This document shows, piece by piece, positions 1 to 6,050 of a DNA stretch of 8,024 bases. Numbering within the stretch: position 1 is the stretch's first letter; the number at the start of each line of letters is the position of its first letter. The translations under genes and the position numbers were made by a program. Location of the stretch: positions 1 through 8,024 of the forward strand of contig JAJYMU010000311.1 of the NCBI GenBank assembly GCA_021786655.1. The letters run 5' to 3'. Under the pieces are notes generated by a model. It searched no databases and was not told the DNA's origin. It saw only the letters and a program-made list of their open reading frames with translations. This DNA is from Bacteroidota bacterium. Lineage in GTDB: Bacteria; Bacteroidota; Ignavibacteria; Ignavibacteriales; Melioribacteraceae.

Positions 1-1086
1 ACGCTGAAAATTGTGAACCATAATCTCGCCGAGTAAACCAATCGCAAAAAATTGCACACCGACGATTATCAGCAAAATACCCAGAAAGAAAACCGGTCTG
101 TTTGCTATAGGCGCATGAGGCTTGATGAAGAGTAATTCATACGTTAAAAATAGATTGATAACTATTCCCGCAAGCGCGGCAATGAATCCAAAGAATCCGA
201 ATAGATGCATCGGACGTTTAATGTAGCGCGTTGTGAAAATAACCGTGATGAGATCGACAAAACCTTTGAAGAAGCGAGTGATGCCGAATTTTGTTTTTCC
301 GTATCTGCGCGGATGATGTTTTACAACAATTTCCGAAACCGAAAATCCTTTCCACGCGGCAAGAACCGGAATGTAGCGATGCAGTTCTCCGTAAACATTT
401 ATGCCTTGTACAACTTGTTTACGATAAGCTTTAAGCCCGCAGTTGAAATCGTGAATCTTAACATGTGAAAAAACGCGCGTGATATAATTAAAGAAACGCG
501 ACGAAATTTTTTTGACAAACGGGTCGTACCGTTTTTTCTTCCATCCGGAAACGAGATCGTAACCTTCCTCAAGCTTCTTTAGAAGATTGGGAATTTCGGA
601 AGGATCGTCTTGAAGATCCGCATCCATCGTAATAACAACGTCACCCGTTACGTTTTTGAACGCAACCTGCAGCGCTGCGGACTTACCGTAGTTTGTTTGA
701 AAACTGTAATAGCGGATTTTGTTATCAAACCGAGCTAAATCTTTCACAATACTTAACGATTTATCTTTGCTTCCGTCGTCAACAAAAATAATCTCGTAGT
801 CGGAAGAAATTCCTTTTACGGCTTTCTTGATTTCGTTGTAAAGCGGTCGCAGCGATTCTTCTTCATCAAGAAACGGAACTACGATAGAAACTTTCTTAAA
901 GACAACTTTCTGAATCGGCAACTGTTGTTGCTGCGATTGTTCCTGCTGTCTCGGGCGGAAACTTTTTCTATTATAATATCTTCTATTACTATGATGTTTT
1001 TTCGGTTGCTGCTGAGATGCCTGTCCCTGCTGAGTCTGAGGTTGATTCTGCGGGTTCTGCGGTTCCGGCTTCTGTTGTTCGTTCAA
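1..1086 (-). CDS. GT2 glycosyltransferase, DPM1/ArnC-like, C-terminus beyond window
   Basis: Reading leftward from 1086 the frame stays open to base 1 (362 codons), so the 3' end lies outside the window. The protein should transfer a sugar from a nucleotide sugar to a polyprenyl phosphate at the inner membrane. Residues 1-60 form a low-complexity tail rich in Gln, Pro and Asn. The GT-A domain follows: VSIVVPFLDEEES at 66-78, DDGS at 103-106, the metal-binding DADLQDDP at 155-162, FNCGLKAYR at 214-222 and HHPRRYGKTKFG at 257-268. Two hydrophobic segments, about 295-316 and 332-356, match the two C-terminal membrane helices of this subfamily. An in-frame TGA lies at 1116-1114 and the only start-like codon between it and the domain is TTG at 1086-1084, so TTG is chosen; GGAT sits just upstream as a weak ribosome site. 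Family assignment is firm; the exact sugar and acceptor cannot be read from sequence. Confidence 0.9.
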   Translation of the reverse strand, partial: MNEQQKPEPQNPQNQPQTQQGQASQQQPKKHHSNRRYYNRKSFRPRQQEQSQQQQLPIQKVVFKKVSIVVPFLDEEESLRPLYNEIKKAVKGISSDYEIIFVDDGSKDKSLSIVKDLARFDNKIRYYSFQTNYGKSAALQVAFKNVTGDVVITMDADLQDDPSEIPNLLKKLEEGYDLVSGWKKKRYDPFVKKISSRFFNYITRVFSHVKIHDFNCGLKAYRKQVVQGINVYGELHRYIPVLAAWKGFSVSEIVVKHHPRRYGKTKFGITRFFKGFVDLITVIFTTRYIKRPMHLFGFFGFIAALAGIVINLFLTYELLFIKPHAPIANRPVFFLGILLIIVGVQFFAIGLLGEIMVHNFQR

Positions 1087-1190
1087 ATGTTTATCCGTTA
1101 ATTCTGTATTAAGTCATTATTAAAACTCTAACGAAAGTTATGTTTTGCTTGCACTAAAATCAATTTGAAGCAGTGATTACCAATAATGGT

Positions 1191-1219
1191 TTGACACTGC
1201 ACAAAACTATAATTAGATT
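1191..1219 (+). promoter_or_regulatory. Candidate sigma70-type promoter for the small-gene pair
   Basis: A perfect TTGACA at 1191-1196 is followed after 17 bp by TAGATT at 1214-1219 (4 of 6 to TATAAT). Transcription would start near 1226, just before the ATG at 1242 and after the GTG at 1173. This favours 1242 as the start of the downstream gene. A perfect TATAAT at 1208-1213 also exists, but only 11 bp from the TTGACA. Confidence 0.45.
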
Positions 1220-1241
1220 TCTATTGATTAGAAGGCAATTT

Positions 1242-1583
1242 ATGGGTGCAATAATATTTTGGGGAATAATTAGAACGGCGCTTCTTATTCCGTCTTTATG
1301 GCTACTTTATGGTGTGATGGAATACAAATATTGGTGGTGGCTGGGAATTTTATCGATCTACGGAATCATTATTCACCCGGCATCAATTCAGTATAGATTA
1401 TGGCTTCAGGAGAATGAAGAAATAATAGAGAAGACACTTTGTTCATCTTGCCAGTATTTTGAACCGTCGGCAGTGATTTGTTTGTTACATGATAAACATC
1501 CTTCGAAGCAGAGTCTCCCGTGCGAAGGTTTGGATTGGACGCCAAAGGAAGCGAGCCATGAAGAGACAGAAATTTACTCATAG
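1242..1583 (+). CDS. Small two-helix membrane protein with C-terminal Cys4 motif, unknown function
   Basis: I do not recognise this 113-residue protein. Residues 3-24 and about 31-46 are strongly hydrophobic, with a Trp-rich stretch (YKYWWWLG) at the start of the second, so two membrane helices in a hairpin are likely. The soluble tail has Cys67, Cys70, Cys80 and Cys94 (CxxC-x9-C-x13-C) with His83 and His86 between them, ending PCEGLDWTP. That spacing suits a small zinc or Fe-S site, which is inference. The ATG at 1242 is preferred over the in-frame GTG at 1173 because GAAGG lies at 1231-1235, six bases upstream, and because a promoter-like element falls between the two starts; with the GTG the protein would be 136 residues. 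The stop at 1583 lies 26 bases inside the next gene, so the two are probably co-transcribed and translationally coupled. Confidence 0.7.
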   Translation: MGAIIFWGIIRTALLIPSLWLLYGVMEYKYWWWLGILSIYGIIIHPASIQYRLWLQENEEIIEKTLCSSCQYFEPSAVICLLHDKHPSKQSLPCEGLDWTPKEASHEETEIYS

Positions 1584-1800
1584 AAAGGATAAGTCTTTGA
1601 AGCAGAACGTGATTTTTTGTGCCGAGTGCGGAGAAGAATTGGAGTTGTTCGGTTTAACCGGTGATAAGATCGACATCAAAAAAGTTAAAGAGCGCCACAA
1701 ACGATGCAAAGAAATCGGCAAGTTCAAAGGCGATAAATGTGCGATGCTTTTTATTGCAGAAGAAAGCGATATTATTTTACCGTCGGATGAAGAAGATTAA
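1558..1800 (+). CDS. Small zinc-ribbon-like protein, unknown function
   Basis: An 80-residue soluble protein with a very basic N-terminus (MKRQKFTHRKDKSLK), Cys21 and Cys24 in CAECGEEL, then HKRC with His47 and Cys50, Cys61, and an acidic end (SDEED). CxxC-x25-C-x10-C suggests one tetrahedral metal site, as in zinc ribbons; no named family is recognised. The ATG at 1558 is chosen because AAAGGAAG at 1544-1551 sits at good spacing. An in-frame ATG at 1489 would add 23 Arg/Lys-rich residues that read as the shadow of the upstream gene. It overlaps the upstream small gene by 26 bases, and its last 29 bases overlap the end of the gene on the opposite strand. Both small genes carry four cysteines, which hints at a shared theme such as metal binding. 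Confidence 0.7.
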   Translation: MKRQKFTHRKDKSLKQNVIFCAECGEELELFGLTGDKIDIKKVKERHKRCKEIGKFKGDKCAMLFIAEESDIILPSDEED

Positions 1801-2668
1801 ATAGAATTCCTACCGCTTGAACAAACCTCGGTCCCGGTCTTGTAAATAAATTCCGATCTACAAACAAAACGTGGTGATTCTTTACCGCCTTCAAATTTTT
1901 CCATTCAGGATAAATCTTTAGTACACTCAGGAAATCTTCATTGCTGCCGGTTGGATAAATAATATAATCCGGGTTGCGTCTTAAAATTTCTTCACGCGAA
2001 AACATCGGGTAGTTTAACGGCGAATCTGCAGCAATGTTCTTCAATCCGCAAATTTCTAGATACTCGTTTATAAAAGTATTTTTTCCGGCGATCATGACAG
2101 GTCTGGTATCGATTAAAAACATTGCCGATGCTTCGGGATAGTTTTTTGATTCGGTTGATAATTTTGTGACCAGCGAATCCCATGCTGCAACTTTTCTTTT
2201 TGCTTTTTCTTCAATGCCGAAAATTTTTCCTAAATCGAGATACGTCTTTTTGATTCCGGTAAAGTTTCGCGGATTCGAAACAAAAATTTTTATTCCCAGT
2301 TCACCGAATTTCTCGTACGTTTCTTTTGTGTTGCCTTCAACCGTTATAAATACAATATCGGGTTTTAGCGTCACAATTTTTTCGAAGTTGAATGTCAGCA
2401 TATCGCCGACCTTATCAACATTGCGAGCTGCTGCGGGATAGTCGCAGTAAGTTGTATTTCCAACCAAGTTTTTACCAAGGTCTAAATCGTAAATCATTTC
2501 AGTAAGATTCGGTGCGAGAGTAATTATTCGCTGCGGCGGTTTGCTGAACGAAATAGAATTTCCGAGATCGTCTTTTACTTTAAAATTTTCTAACTTCTCT
2601 TGTTTATTTTTTGTGCAAGAAAAGAATAAAATAAAGACAGATAAAAAGAGAAAAGTTCTTTTAGTCAT
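1772..2668 (-). CDS. btuF: BtuF-like periplasmic substrate-binding lipoprotein (cobalamin/metal-chelate ABC uptake)
   Basis: A 298-residue protein of the BtuF/FepB class (COG0614 type, all-helical backbone linker) that binds cobalamin or a ferric chelate outside the inner membrane and delivers it to an ABC importer. Residues 1-17 are a lipoprotein signal peptide; FFSC places the lipidated Cys at 18. DDLGN (34-38 region), PQRIITLAPNLTEMIY at 45-60 and TTYCDYPAA at 72-80 are hallmarks of the family; the CDYP element points toward the BtuF-like branch. The end, FTRPGPRFVQAVG at 275-287, is also typical, and the length is normal. AAGG lies just upstream of the ATG at 2668. No permease or ATPase gene is next to it in the window, so the transporter partner must be elsewhere. 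The ligand is inferred from motif similarity only; a siderophore or haem binder cannot be excluded. Confidence 0.85.
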   Translation of the reverse strand: MTKRTFLFLSVFILFFSCTKNKQEKLENFKVKDDLGNSISFSKPPQRIITLAPNLTEMIYDLDLGKNLVGNTTYCDYPAAARNVDKVGDMLTFNFEKIVTLKPDIVFITVEGNTKETYEKFGELGIKIFVSNPRNFTGIKKTYLDLGKIFGIEEKAKRKVAAWDSLVTKLSTESKNYPEASAMFLIDTRPVMIAGKNTFINEYLEICGLKNIAADSPLNYPMFSREEILRRNPDYIIYPTGSNEDFLSVLKIYPEWKNLKAVKNHHVLFVDRNLFTRPGPRFVQAVGILFNLLHPTVK

Positions 2669-2719
2669 TTTTGCCTTATCGCATGAAATATCTCTGATGA
2701 AATTAAAAATATTTTCCGA

Positions 2720-2725
2720 ATTATA
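2720..2725 (-). promoter_or_regulatory. Candidate -10 element for the btuF-like gene
   Basis: The minus strand reads TATAAT here, 52 bp upstream of the ATG at 2668. No matching -35 hexamer is seen at 16-18 bp, so the call rests on one hexamer and position alone. Confidence 0.25.
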
Positions 2726-2883
2726 GTCGTTGATTAAGATTTCATTATTGCATAAATTTTATTAGCAGTTGACCACGATATACCGTTGAACTTCTTGTTC
2801 CAAATGTAAAAACATTACTACGGAAAATAAATTTTTTCCTGTATGGTAAACGAGAAAAGTTCATGCGGAATTTCTTATTTAAA

Positions 2884-2901
2884 GAGAGAAAAATTTCTCT
2901 C
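2884..2901. repeat. Perfect inverted repeat GAGAGAAA-AA-TTTCTCTC upstream of hydrogenase
   Basis: Two perfect 8-bp arms (2884-2891 and 2894-2901) flank a 2-bp centre, about 100 bp before the hydrogenase start. The short centre suits a dyad operator for a homodimeric regulator better than an RNA hairpin. A 10-bp palindrome, ATTCCGGAAT, follows at 2905-2914. Function is inferred. Confidence 0.4.
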
Positions 2902-2933
2902 GCGATTCCGGAATTCACCTTTCTACATCATTA

Positions 2934-2949
2934 GTAACAACCAAGTTAC
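2934..2949. promoter_or_regulatory. CRP/FNR-like dyad GTAAC-N6-GTTAC upstream of hydrogenase
   Basis: Arms GTAAC (2934-2938) and GTTAC (2945-2949) are exact reverse complements spaced by 6 bp. This is the 5-6-5 geometry used by CRP-superfamily regulators, although the half-site is neither the classic TGTGA nor TTGAT. It lies 51 bp before the hydrogenase ATG. Binding is a guess from geometry. Confidence 0.3.
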
Positions 2950-3000
2950 CGTCAGCAATTCTAAAAATTCATTTAATAAGCATATAAGGATAAACACATT

Positions 3001-3951
3001 ATGACACGTCATGATATTTCACGTAGAGATTTTATTCGTTGGGCGGTTGCCGTACCGGCATCACTCAGCTTTACCGAAGGATTTTTTGGAAAGCTTTCGG
3101 CTGCGCTGCAAGATGCCGTGAAAGAATATCCGATCATTTGGTTACAAGCATCCACTTGCAGCGGATGTTCGGTCTCAGTAATCAATACAATTCATCCCAG
3201 CATCAAAAATGTAATTCTCGAACAAGTTTTACCAGGAAACAAACTCACGCTTAATTATCATGGAACACTTATGGCGGCAACAGGGAGACTTTCAGTTCAA
3301 GCAGCGCGGGATGCGGTTGCTAAACACAAAGGCAAATATGTTTTTGTTATGGAAGGTGCAATTCCAACTAAGGAAAAAGGAGTGTACGGATGTATTGGTG
3401 AAGAAAATGATAAGCCGATTTCCATGCTTGAATGGGTTGAGTTTTTCGGAAAAGATGCGATGGCAGCTTTAACCGTTGGAACATGTGCCGCATACGGTGG
3501 ATTTCCTGCCGGCGAACCTAACCCCTCCGGCAGTATAGGGCTCACCGAAGCATTCAACATGCTTAAATTTTCAACACCGATAATTAATATTCCCGGTTGT
3601 CCATGTCACCCAGACTGGTTCATAGGAACTGTTGCAAAGATACTTCTTTATGGAATGCCTAAGCCGAAAGAACTTGATGAGTATGGTCGGCTCAAATTAT
3701 TTTTCAATCGCTCAGTTCACAGCCGATGTATTAATCGAGATTACCTGGATGACGGAATCTTCGCTTCAAAATTTGGCGAAGAAGGTTGTTTGCTGGAATT
3801 AGGATGCAAGGGACCGTTCACTTATGCAGATTGTCCAATTCGTTTATGGAACGGAAGTGTTAACTGGTGCATCAATGCCGGTGCACCGTGTATAGGTTGC
3901 ACAGAAAAAGGTTTTCCGGATGCTCATTCACCAATCTATCAAAGGAGATAA
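3001..3951 (+). CDS. hupS: Group 1 [NiFe]-hydrogenase small subunit, Tat-exported
   Basis: This 316-residue electron-transfer subunit carries three Fe-S clusters that pass electrons from the Ni-Fe site. A twin-arginine signal (SRRDFIRWA, Arg8-Arg9) is followed by a hydrophobic stretch ending near residue 35, so the folded heterodimer is exported to the periplasm. Proximal cluster ligands are Cys53, Cys56, Cys162 and Cys200. Distal ligands are His240, Cys243, Cys263 and Cys269. The medial site has Cys278, Cys297 and Cys300 plus Cys290 where many standard enzymes have Pro, so a [4Fe-4S] rather than [3Fe-4S] medial cluster is expected. The CSGC motif lacks the extra cysteine of oxygen-tolerant enzymes. 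There is no hydrophobic C-terminal anchor: the protein ends SPIYQRR. AAGGA lies 10 bases before the ATG. It is the first gene of a three-gene operon. Group 1 is clear; the subgroup was not determined, and the symbol is by analogy. Confidence 0.95.
   Translation: MTRHDISRRDFIRWAVAVPASLSFTEGFFGKLSAALQDAVKEYPIIWLQASTCSGCSVSVINTIHPSIKNVILEQVLPGNKLTLNYHGTLMAATGRLSVQAARDAVAKHKGKYVFVMEGAIPTKEKGVYGCIGEENDKPISMLEWVEFFGKDAMAALTVGTCAAYGGFPAGEPNPSGSIGLTEAFNMLKFSTPIINIPGCPCHPDWFIGTVAKILLYGMPKPKELDEYGRLKLFFNRSVHSRCINRDYLDDGIFASKFGEEGCLLELGCKGPFTYADCPIRLWNGSVNWCINAGAPCIGCTEKGFPDAHSPIYQRR
3941..3948 (+). promoter_or_regulatory. Ribosome binding site that decides the large-subunit start
   Basis: AAAGGAGA, inside the last codons of the small subunit, sits 8 bases before the ATG at 3957. 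It selects that start over the longer in-frame reading from 3867, whose first 30 residues only shadow the small-subunit gene. Confidence 0.75.
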
Positions 3952-3956
3952 TTGAC

Positions 3957-5447
3957 ATGAACACGATGAAAACGAAAATTACAATCGATCCAATGACACG
4001 GATTGAAGGGCATCTTAACATTGAAGCTACAGTTGAAGGCAAAAAAGTAGTTGATGCAAAAGTAGGTGGAACACTCTATCGAGGATTTGAACAAATATTG
4101 ATTGGCCGCAATCCGCTTGATGCTGTTCAGATAACGCAAAGATTTTGCGGAGTATGCCCAACGCCGCATGCAATAGCATCATCGCAGGCAATTGAAAATG
4201 CATTTGGGATAATGCCTCCTCCAAACGGTCGTATTATTAGAAATGTTATGCAGGGAGCCAATTACATACAATCACACATACTTCATTTTTATCATTTGGC
4301 GTCGCTAGATTATTTTCGCGGACCCGATGTTCCGCCTTTTGTCCCCCGTTACGAAGCAGATTACAGAGTTCCGCAAACGGTTCACAATACTCTTGTCGAT
4401 CATTACATTCAAGCATACCAGATTAGATTAAAAGCACATGAACTTTGTGCTATCTGGTCCGGGAAGATGCCGCACATGGCGTCTATCATTCCCGGAGGTG
4501 TAACAATAAGGCCGAGAATTGATAACATTACTACCTCACTTTGGAGGTTGAAAGAACTAAAGGAGTTCATAGACAACGTTTACATTCCCGATGTAATTAC
4601 TATTGCAGAAGTGTACCGCGATTATTTCTCAATCGGAACCGGATGCAAAAGACTACTTTCTTATGGTCTTTTTGATCTTGATGAAGAACCTGATGTATTA
4701 AAACGAAAGCGTCTTTTTCCAATGGGCAGAATGGAAGATGGTGTAATTGAAAACGTTGATCCGTCAAAAATAACTGAAGATGTAAAATCATCGTGGTATA
4801 ATTCAGAGAGCCATCTTCATCCCAGCAAAGAAGAAACCAGTCCCGATCCTTCCAAGAAAGACGCATATAGTTGGCTCAAATCACCGCGCTACGAAGGCAA
4901 AGCTTATGAAGTTGGTCCGATGGCAAGAATTGCAATGGCATACCAAAGAAAATCTCCTCTGTCAACATACAAACTTATTGACGATACACTAAAACATTTT
5001 CAGCTTGGAGCGGACGCATTGTATTCAGTAATGGGAAGACACATTTCGCGTGCATTGGAATGCAAACTTGTTGCCGATGAACTTGAGCAAATGATTATGC
5101 AGATTAAACTGGAAGAACCCGTATGCACCGATCATAAAATTCCGGATTCTGCAGAAGGGATGGGTTTGTGGTGTGCTGCAAGGGGCGCGCTTGGTCATTG
5201 GATACAAATAAAAGAAGGAAAGATTGCAAGGTATCAGGCGGTTGTACCAACAACTTGGAACGCTTCACCGAAAGACGATAAAGATCAACCAGGACCAATT
5301 GAGCAGGCGCTTTTAGGCGTTGATGTTGAAGATACCGAAAATCCGTTTGAAGTTGCTCGCATAGTTAGATCGTTCGATCCATGTATTGCATGTGCGGTTC
5401 ATATCTTAGAACCCGGTAAATCGGTTAAGAAATTTCAAATAGTCTGA
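3957..5447 (+). CDS. hupL: [NiFe]-hydrogenase large (catalytic) subunit
   Basis: This 496-residue subunit holds the Ni-Fe(CN)2CO site and catalyses H2 splitting or formation. DPMTRIEGHL at 11-20 is the N-terminal family signature. RFCGVCPTPHA at 62-72 supplies Cys64 and Cys67 with His71; DPCIACAVH at 474-482 supplies Cys476 and Cys479. All four metal ligands are Cys codons, so this is not a selenocysteine enzyme. Fourteen residues (483-496, ILEPGKSVKKFQIV) follow His482 and should be removed by the maturation protease after nickel insertion. SWLKSPRYEGKAYEVGPMAR at 305-324 is a typical group 1 stretch. It has no signal peptide and should be exported with the Tat-bearing small subunit. It starts 5 bp after the small-subunit stop, and the protease gene begins 1 bp after its own stop. 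The start at 3957 is set by the upstream AGGAG; Met4 at 3966 is an alternative. Confidence 0.96.
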   Translation: MNTMKTKITIDPMTRIEGHLNIEATVEGKKVVDAKVGGTLYRGFEQILIGRNPLDAVQITQRFCGVCPTPHAIASSQAIENAFGIMPPPNGRIIRNVMQGANYIQSHILHFYHLASLDYFRGPDVPPFVPRYEADYRVPQTVHNTLVDHYIQAYQIRLKAHELCAIWSGKMPHMASIIPGGVTIRPRIDNITTSLWRLKELKEFIDNVYIPDVITIAEVYRDYFSIGTGCKRLLSYGLFDLDEEPDVLKRKRLFPMGRMEDGVIENVDPSKITEDVKSSWYNSESHLHPSKEETSPDPSKKDAYSWLKSPRYEGKAYEVGPMARIAMAYQRKSPLSTYKLIDDTLKHFQLGADALYSVMGRHISRALECKLVADELEQMIMQIKLEEPVCTDHKIPDSAEGMGLWCAARGALGHWIQIKEGKIARYQAVVPTTWNASPKDDKDQPGPIEQALLGVDVEDTENPFEVARIVRSFDPCIACAVHILEPGKSVKKFQIV

Positions 5448-5448
5448 A

Positions 5449-5946
5449 ATGATTAATAAGCATGTTCTAGTTTTAGGTGTGGGCAATATTCTACTTTCAG
5501 ACGAGGGAGTTGGTGTACACATAGTACATAAACTTGAAAATACTGGATTGCCTTCGGAGATAGAAATTGTAGATGGAGGAACCGGAGGGTTTGAATTGAT
5601 TGGTTTTTTTAAGAACAAAAAGAAGGTGTTTATAATTGATTGTATTGAGACCGATGCTCCTGCCGGTTCAATGATCTTGGCTATGCCCGATGAACTTGCT
5701 TTACAATGGCAGCCATCTGTTTCTGTTCATCAAAAAGGATTGCAAGAACTTCTTGCACAAGCTAAAGTTCTTTATCCGCTTCTGGAAATATTTATAATTG
5801 GAATTGTTCCCGAAAACAAATGCAAGTTAAGTCTGAATTTAAGTCCTACGCTTGAATCAACGCTTGATGATTTGGTTAATAAAGTTTCTAAGATTGTTTT
5901 TTCCAAGCTGAGATTGTCAACCGGAAACACTACGGTGCATCAATGA
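5449..5946 (+). CDS. hupD: Hydrogenase maturation endopeptidase (HycI/HybD/HupD family, peptidase M52)
   Basis: A 165-residue cytoplasmic protease that clips the C-terminal tail of the large subunit once nickel is in place. GVGNILLSDEGVG at 10-22 is the family's N-terminal motif, DGGTGG lies at 42-47, DCIETDAPAG at 64-73 and SVHQKGL at 92-98. Glu19, Asp64 and His94 match in order and context the nickel-binding Glu16, Asp62 and His93 of E. coli HybD, which are known to probe the Ni site. Length is normal for the family. The ATG lies one base after the large-subunit TGA, so translation is probably coupled, and its natural substrate is the gene product just upstream. The other maturation genes (hypABCDEF) are absent from the window and must lie elsewhere. 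The last 15 or so residues are poorly conserved in style and carry no motif. Confidence 0.93.
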   Translation: MINKHVLVLGVGNILLSDEGVGVHIVHKLENTGLPSEIEIVDGGTGGFELIGFFKNKKKVFIIDCIETDAPAGSMILAMPDELALQWQPSVSVHQKGLQELLAQAKVLYPLLEIFIIGIVPENKCKLSLNLSPTLESTLDDLVNKVSKIVFSKLRLSTGNTTVHQ

Positions 5947-5982
5947 AAAGAATTAGGACTTAATAAACGGAAAGTAAATTTC

Positions 5983-6031
5983 AAAAAACAAAGGGAGAAG
6001 GTTATTAGCATAACCTATCTATCCTTCTCCC
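5983..6031 (-). terminator. Intrinsic terminator for the octaheme cytochrome gene (minus strand)
   Basis: Perfect 9-bp arms GGGAGAAGG (5993-6001) and CCTTCTCCC (6023-6031) enclose 21 bases. Read on the minus strand the stem is followed by TTTGTTTTTT (5992-5983), a good U-tract, and it begins 19 bases past the cytochrome stop at 6051. A second, mutually exclusive 7-bp stem, AGGTTAT (5999-6005) with ATAACCT (6010-6016) and a TAGC loop, lies inside. On the plus strand no T-run follows the hairpin, so it should stop hydrogenase transcripts less well. Confidence 0.75.
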
Positions 6032-6050
6032 GATGCAAACTTCAAGCGAG

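Larger units (their letters stand above)
2669..3000. other. Divergent intergenic region between btuF-like gene and hydrogenase operon
   Basis: 332 bp of AT-rich DNA that should hold promoters for both flanking genes. On the minus strand a perfect TATAAT (2725-2720) lies 52 bp before the btuF-like start, but without a good -35. On the plus strand no convincing sigma70 or sigma54 promoter could be found. The region contains several short inverted repeats, listed separately where strongest; a weaker one is AATGT-N4-ACATT at 2803-2816. No open frame or RNA gene is supported, and no cobalamin-riboswitch B12 box was seen. Confidence 0.6.

Noticed and set aside
205..468. Plus-strand open frame of 87 codons
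   Set aside because: It lies opposite the well-supported glycosyltransferase; its protein has no motif and its composition fits a reverse-strand shadow.
1191..1213. Perfect TTGACA followed by perfect TATAAT
   Set aside because: The spacer is only 11 bp, too short for a normal sigma70 promoter; the 17-bp-spaced TAGATT was used instead.
1173..1241. GTG start giving a 136-residue form of the first small protein
   Set aside because: No good ribosome site, and a promoter-like TTGACA/TAGATT pair lies downstream of it. ATG 1242 has GAAGG at ideal spacing.
2788..2800. GAAC-N5-GTTC, LexA-like box
   Set aside because: The arms are only 4 bp and the spacer differs from the known GAAC-N4-GTTC site; the neighbouring genes are not SOS genes.
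2669..3000. Possible cobalamin riboswitch before the btuF-like gene
   Set aside because: No B12-box-like sequence on the minus strand, and the candidate leader is only about 45 bases.
3157..3171. Oxygen-tolerant six-Cys proximal cluster
   Set aside because: The motif is CSGC with Gly where the extra Cys should be, so the known oxygen-tolerant type is not supported.
3867..3956. Longer N-terminus for the hydrogenase large subunit
   Set aside because: The first 30 residues overlap the small-subunit coding end in another frame. The AGGAG at 3943-3947 directs initiation at 3957.
5380..5395. Possible selenocysteine in the large-subunit C-terminal motif
   Set aside because: Both metal-ligand codons in DPCIAC are TGT, not TGA, so this is an ordinary [NiFe] enzyme.
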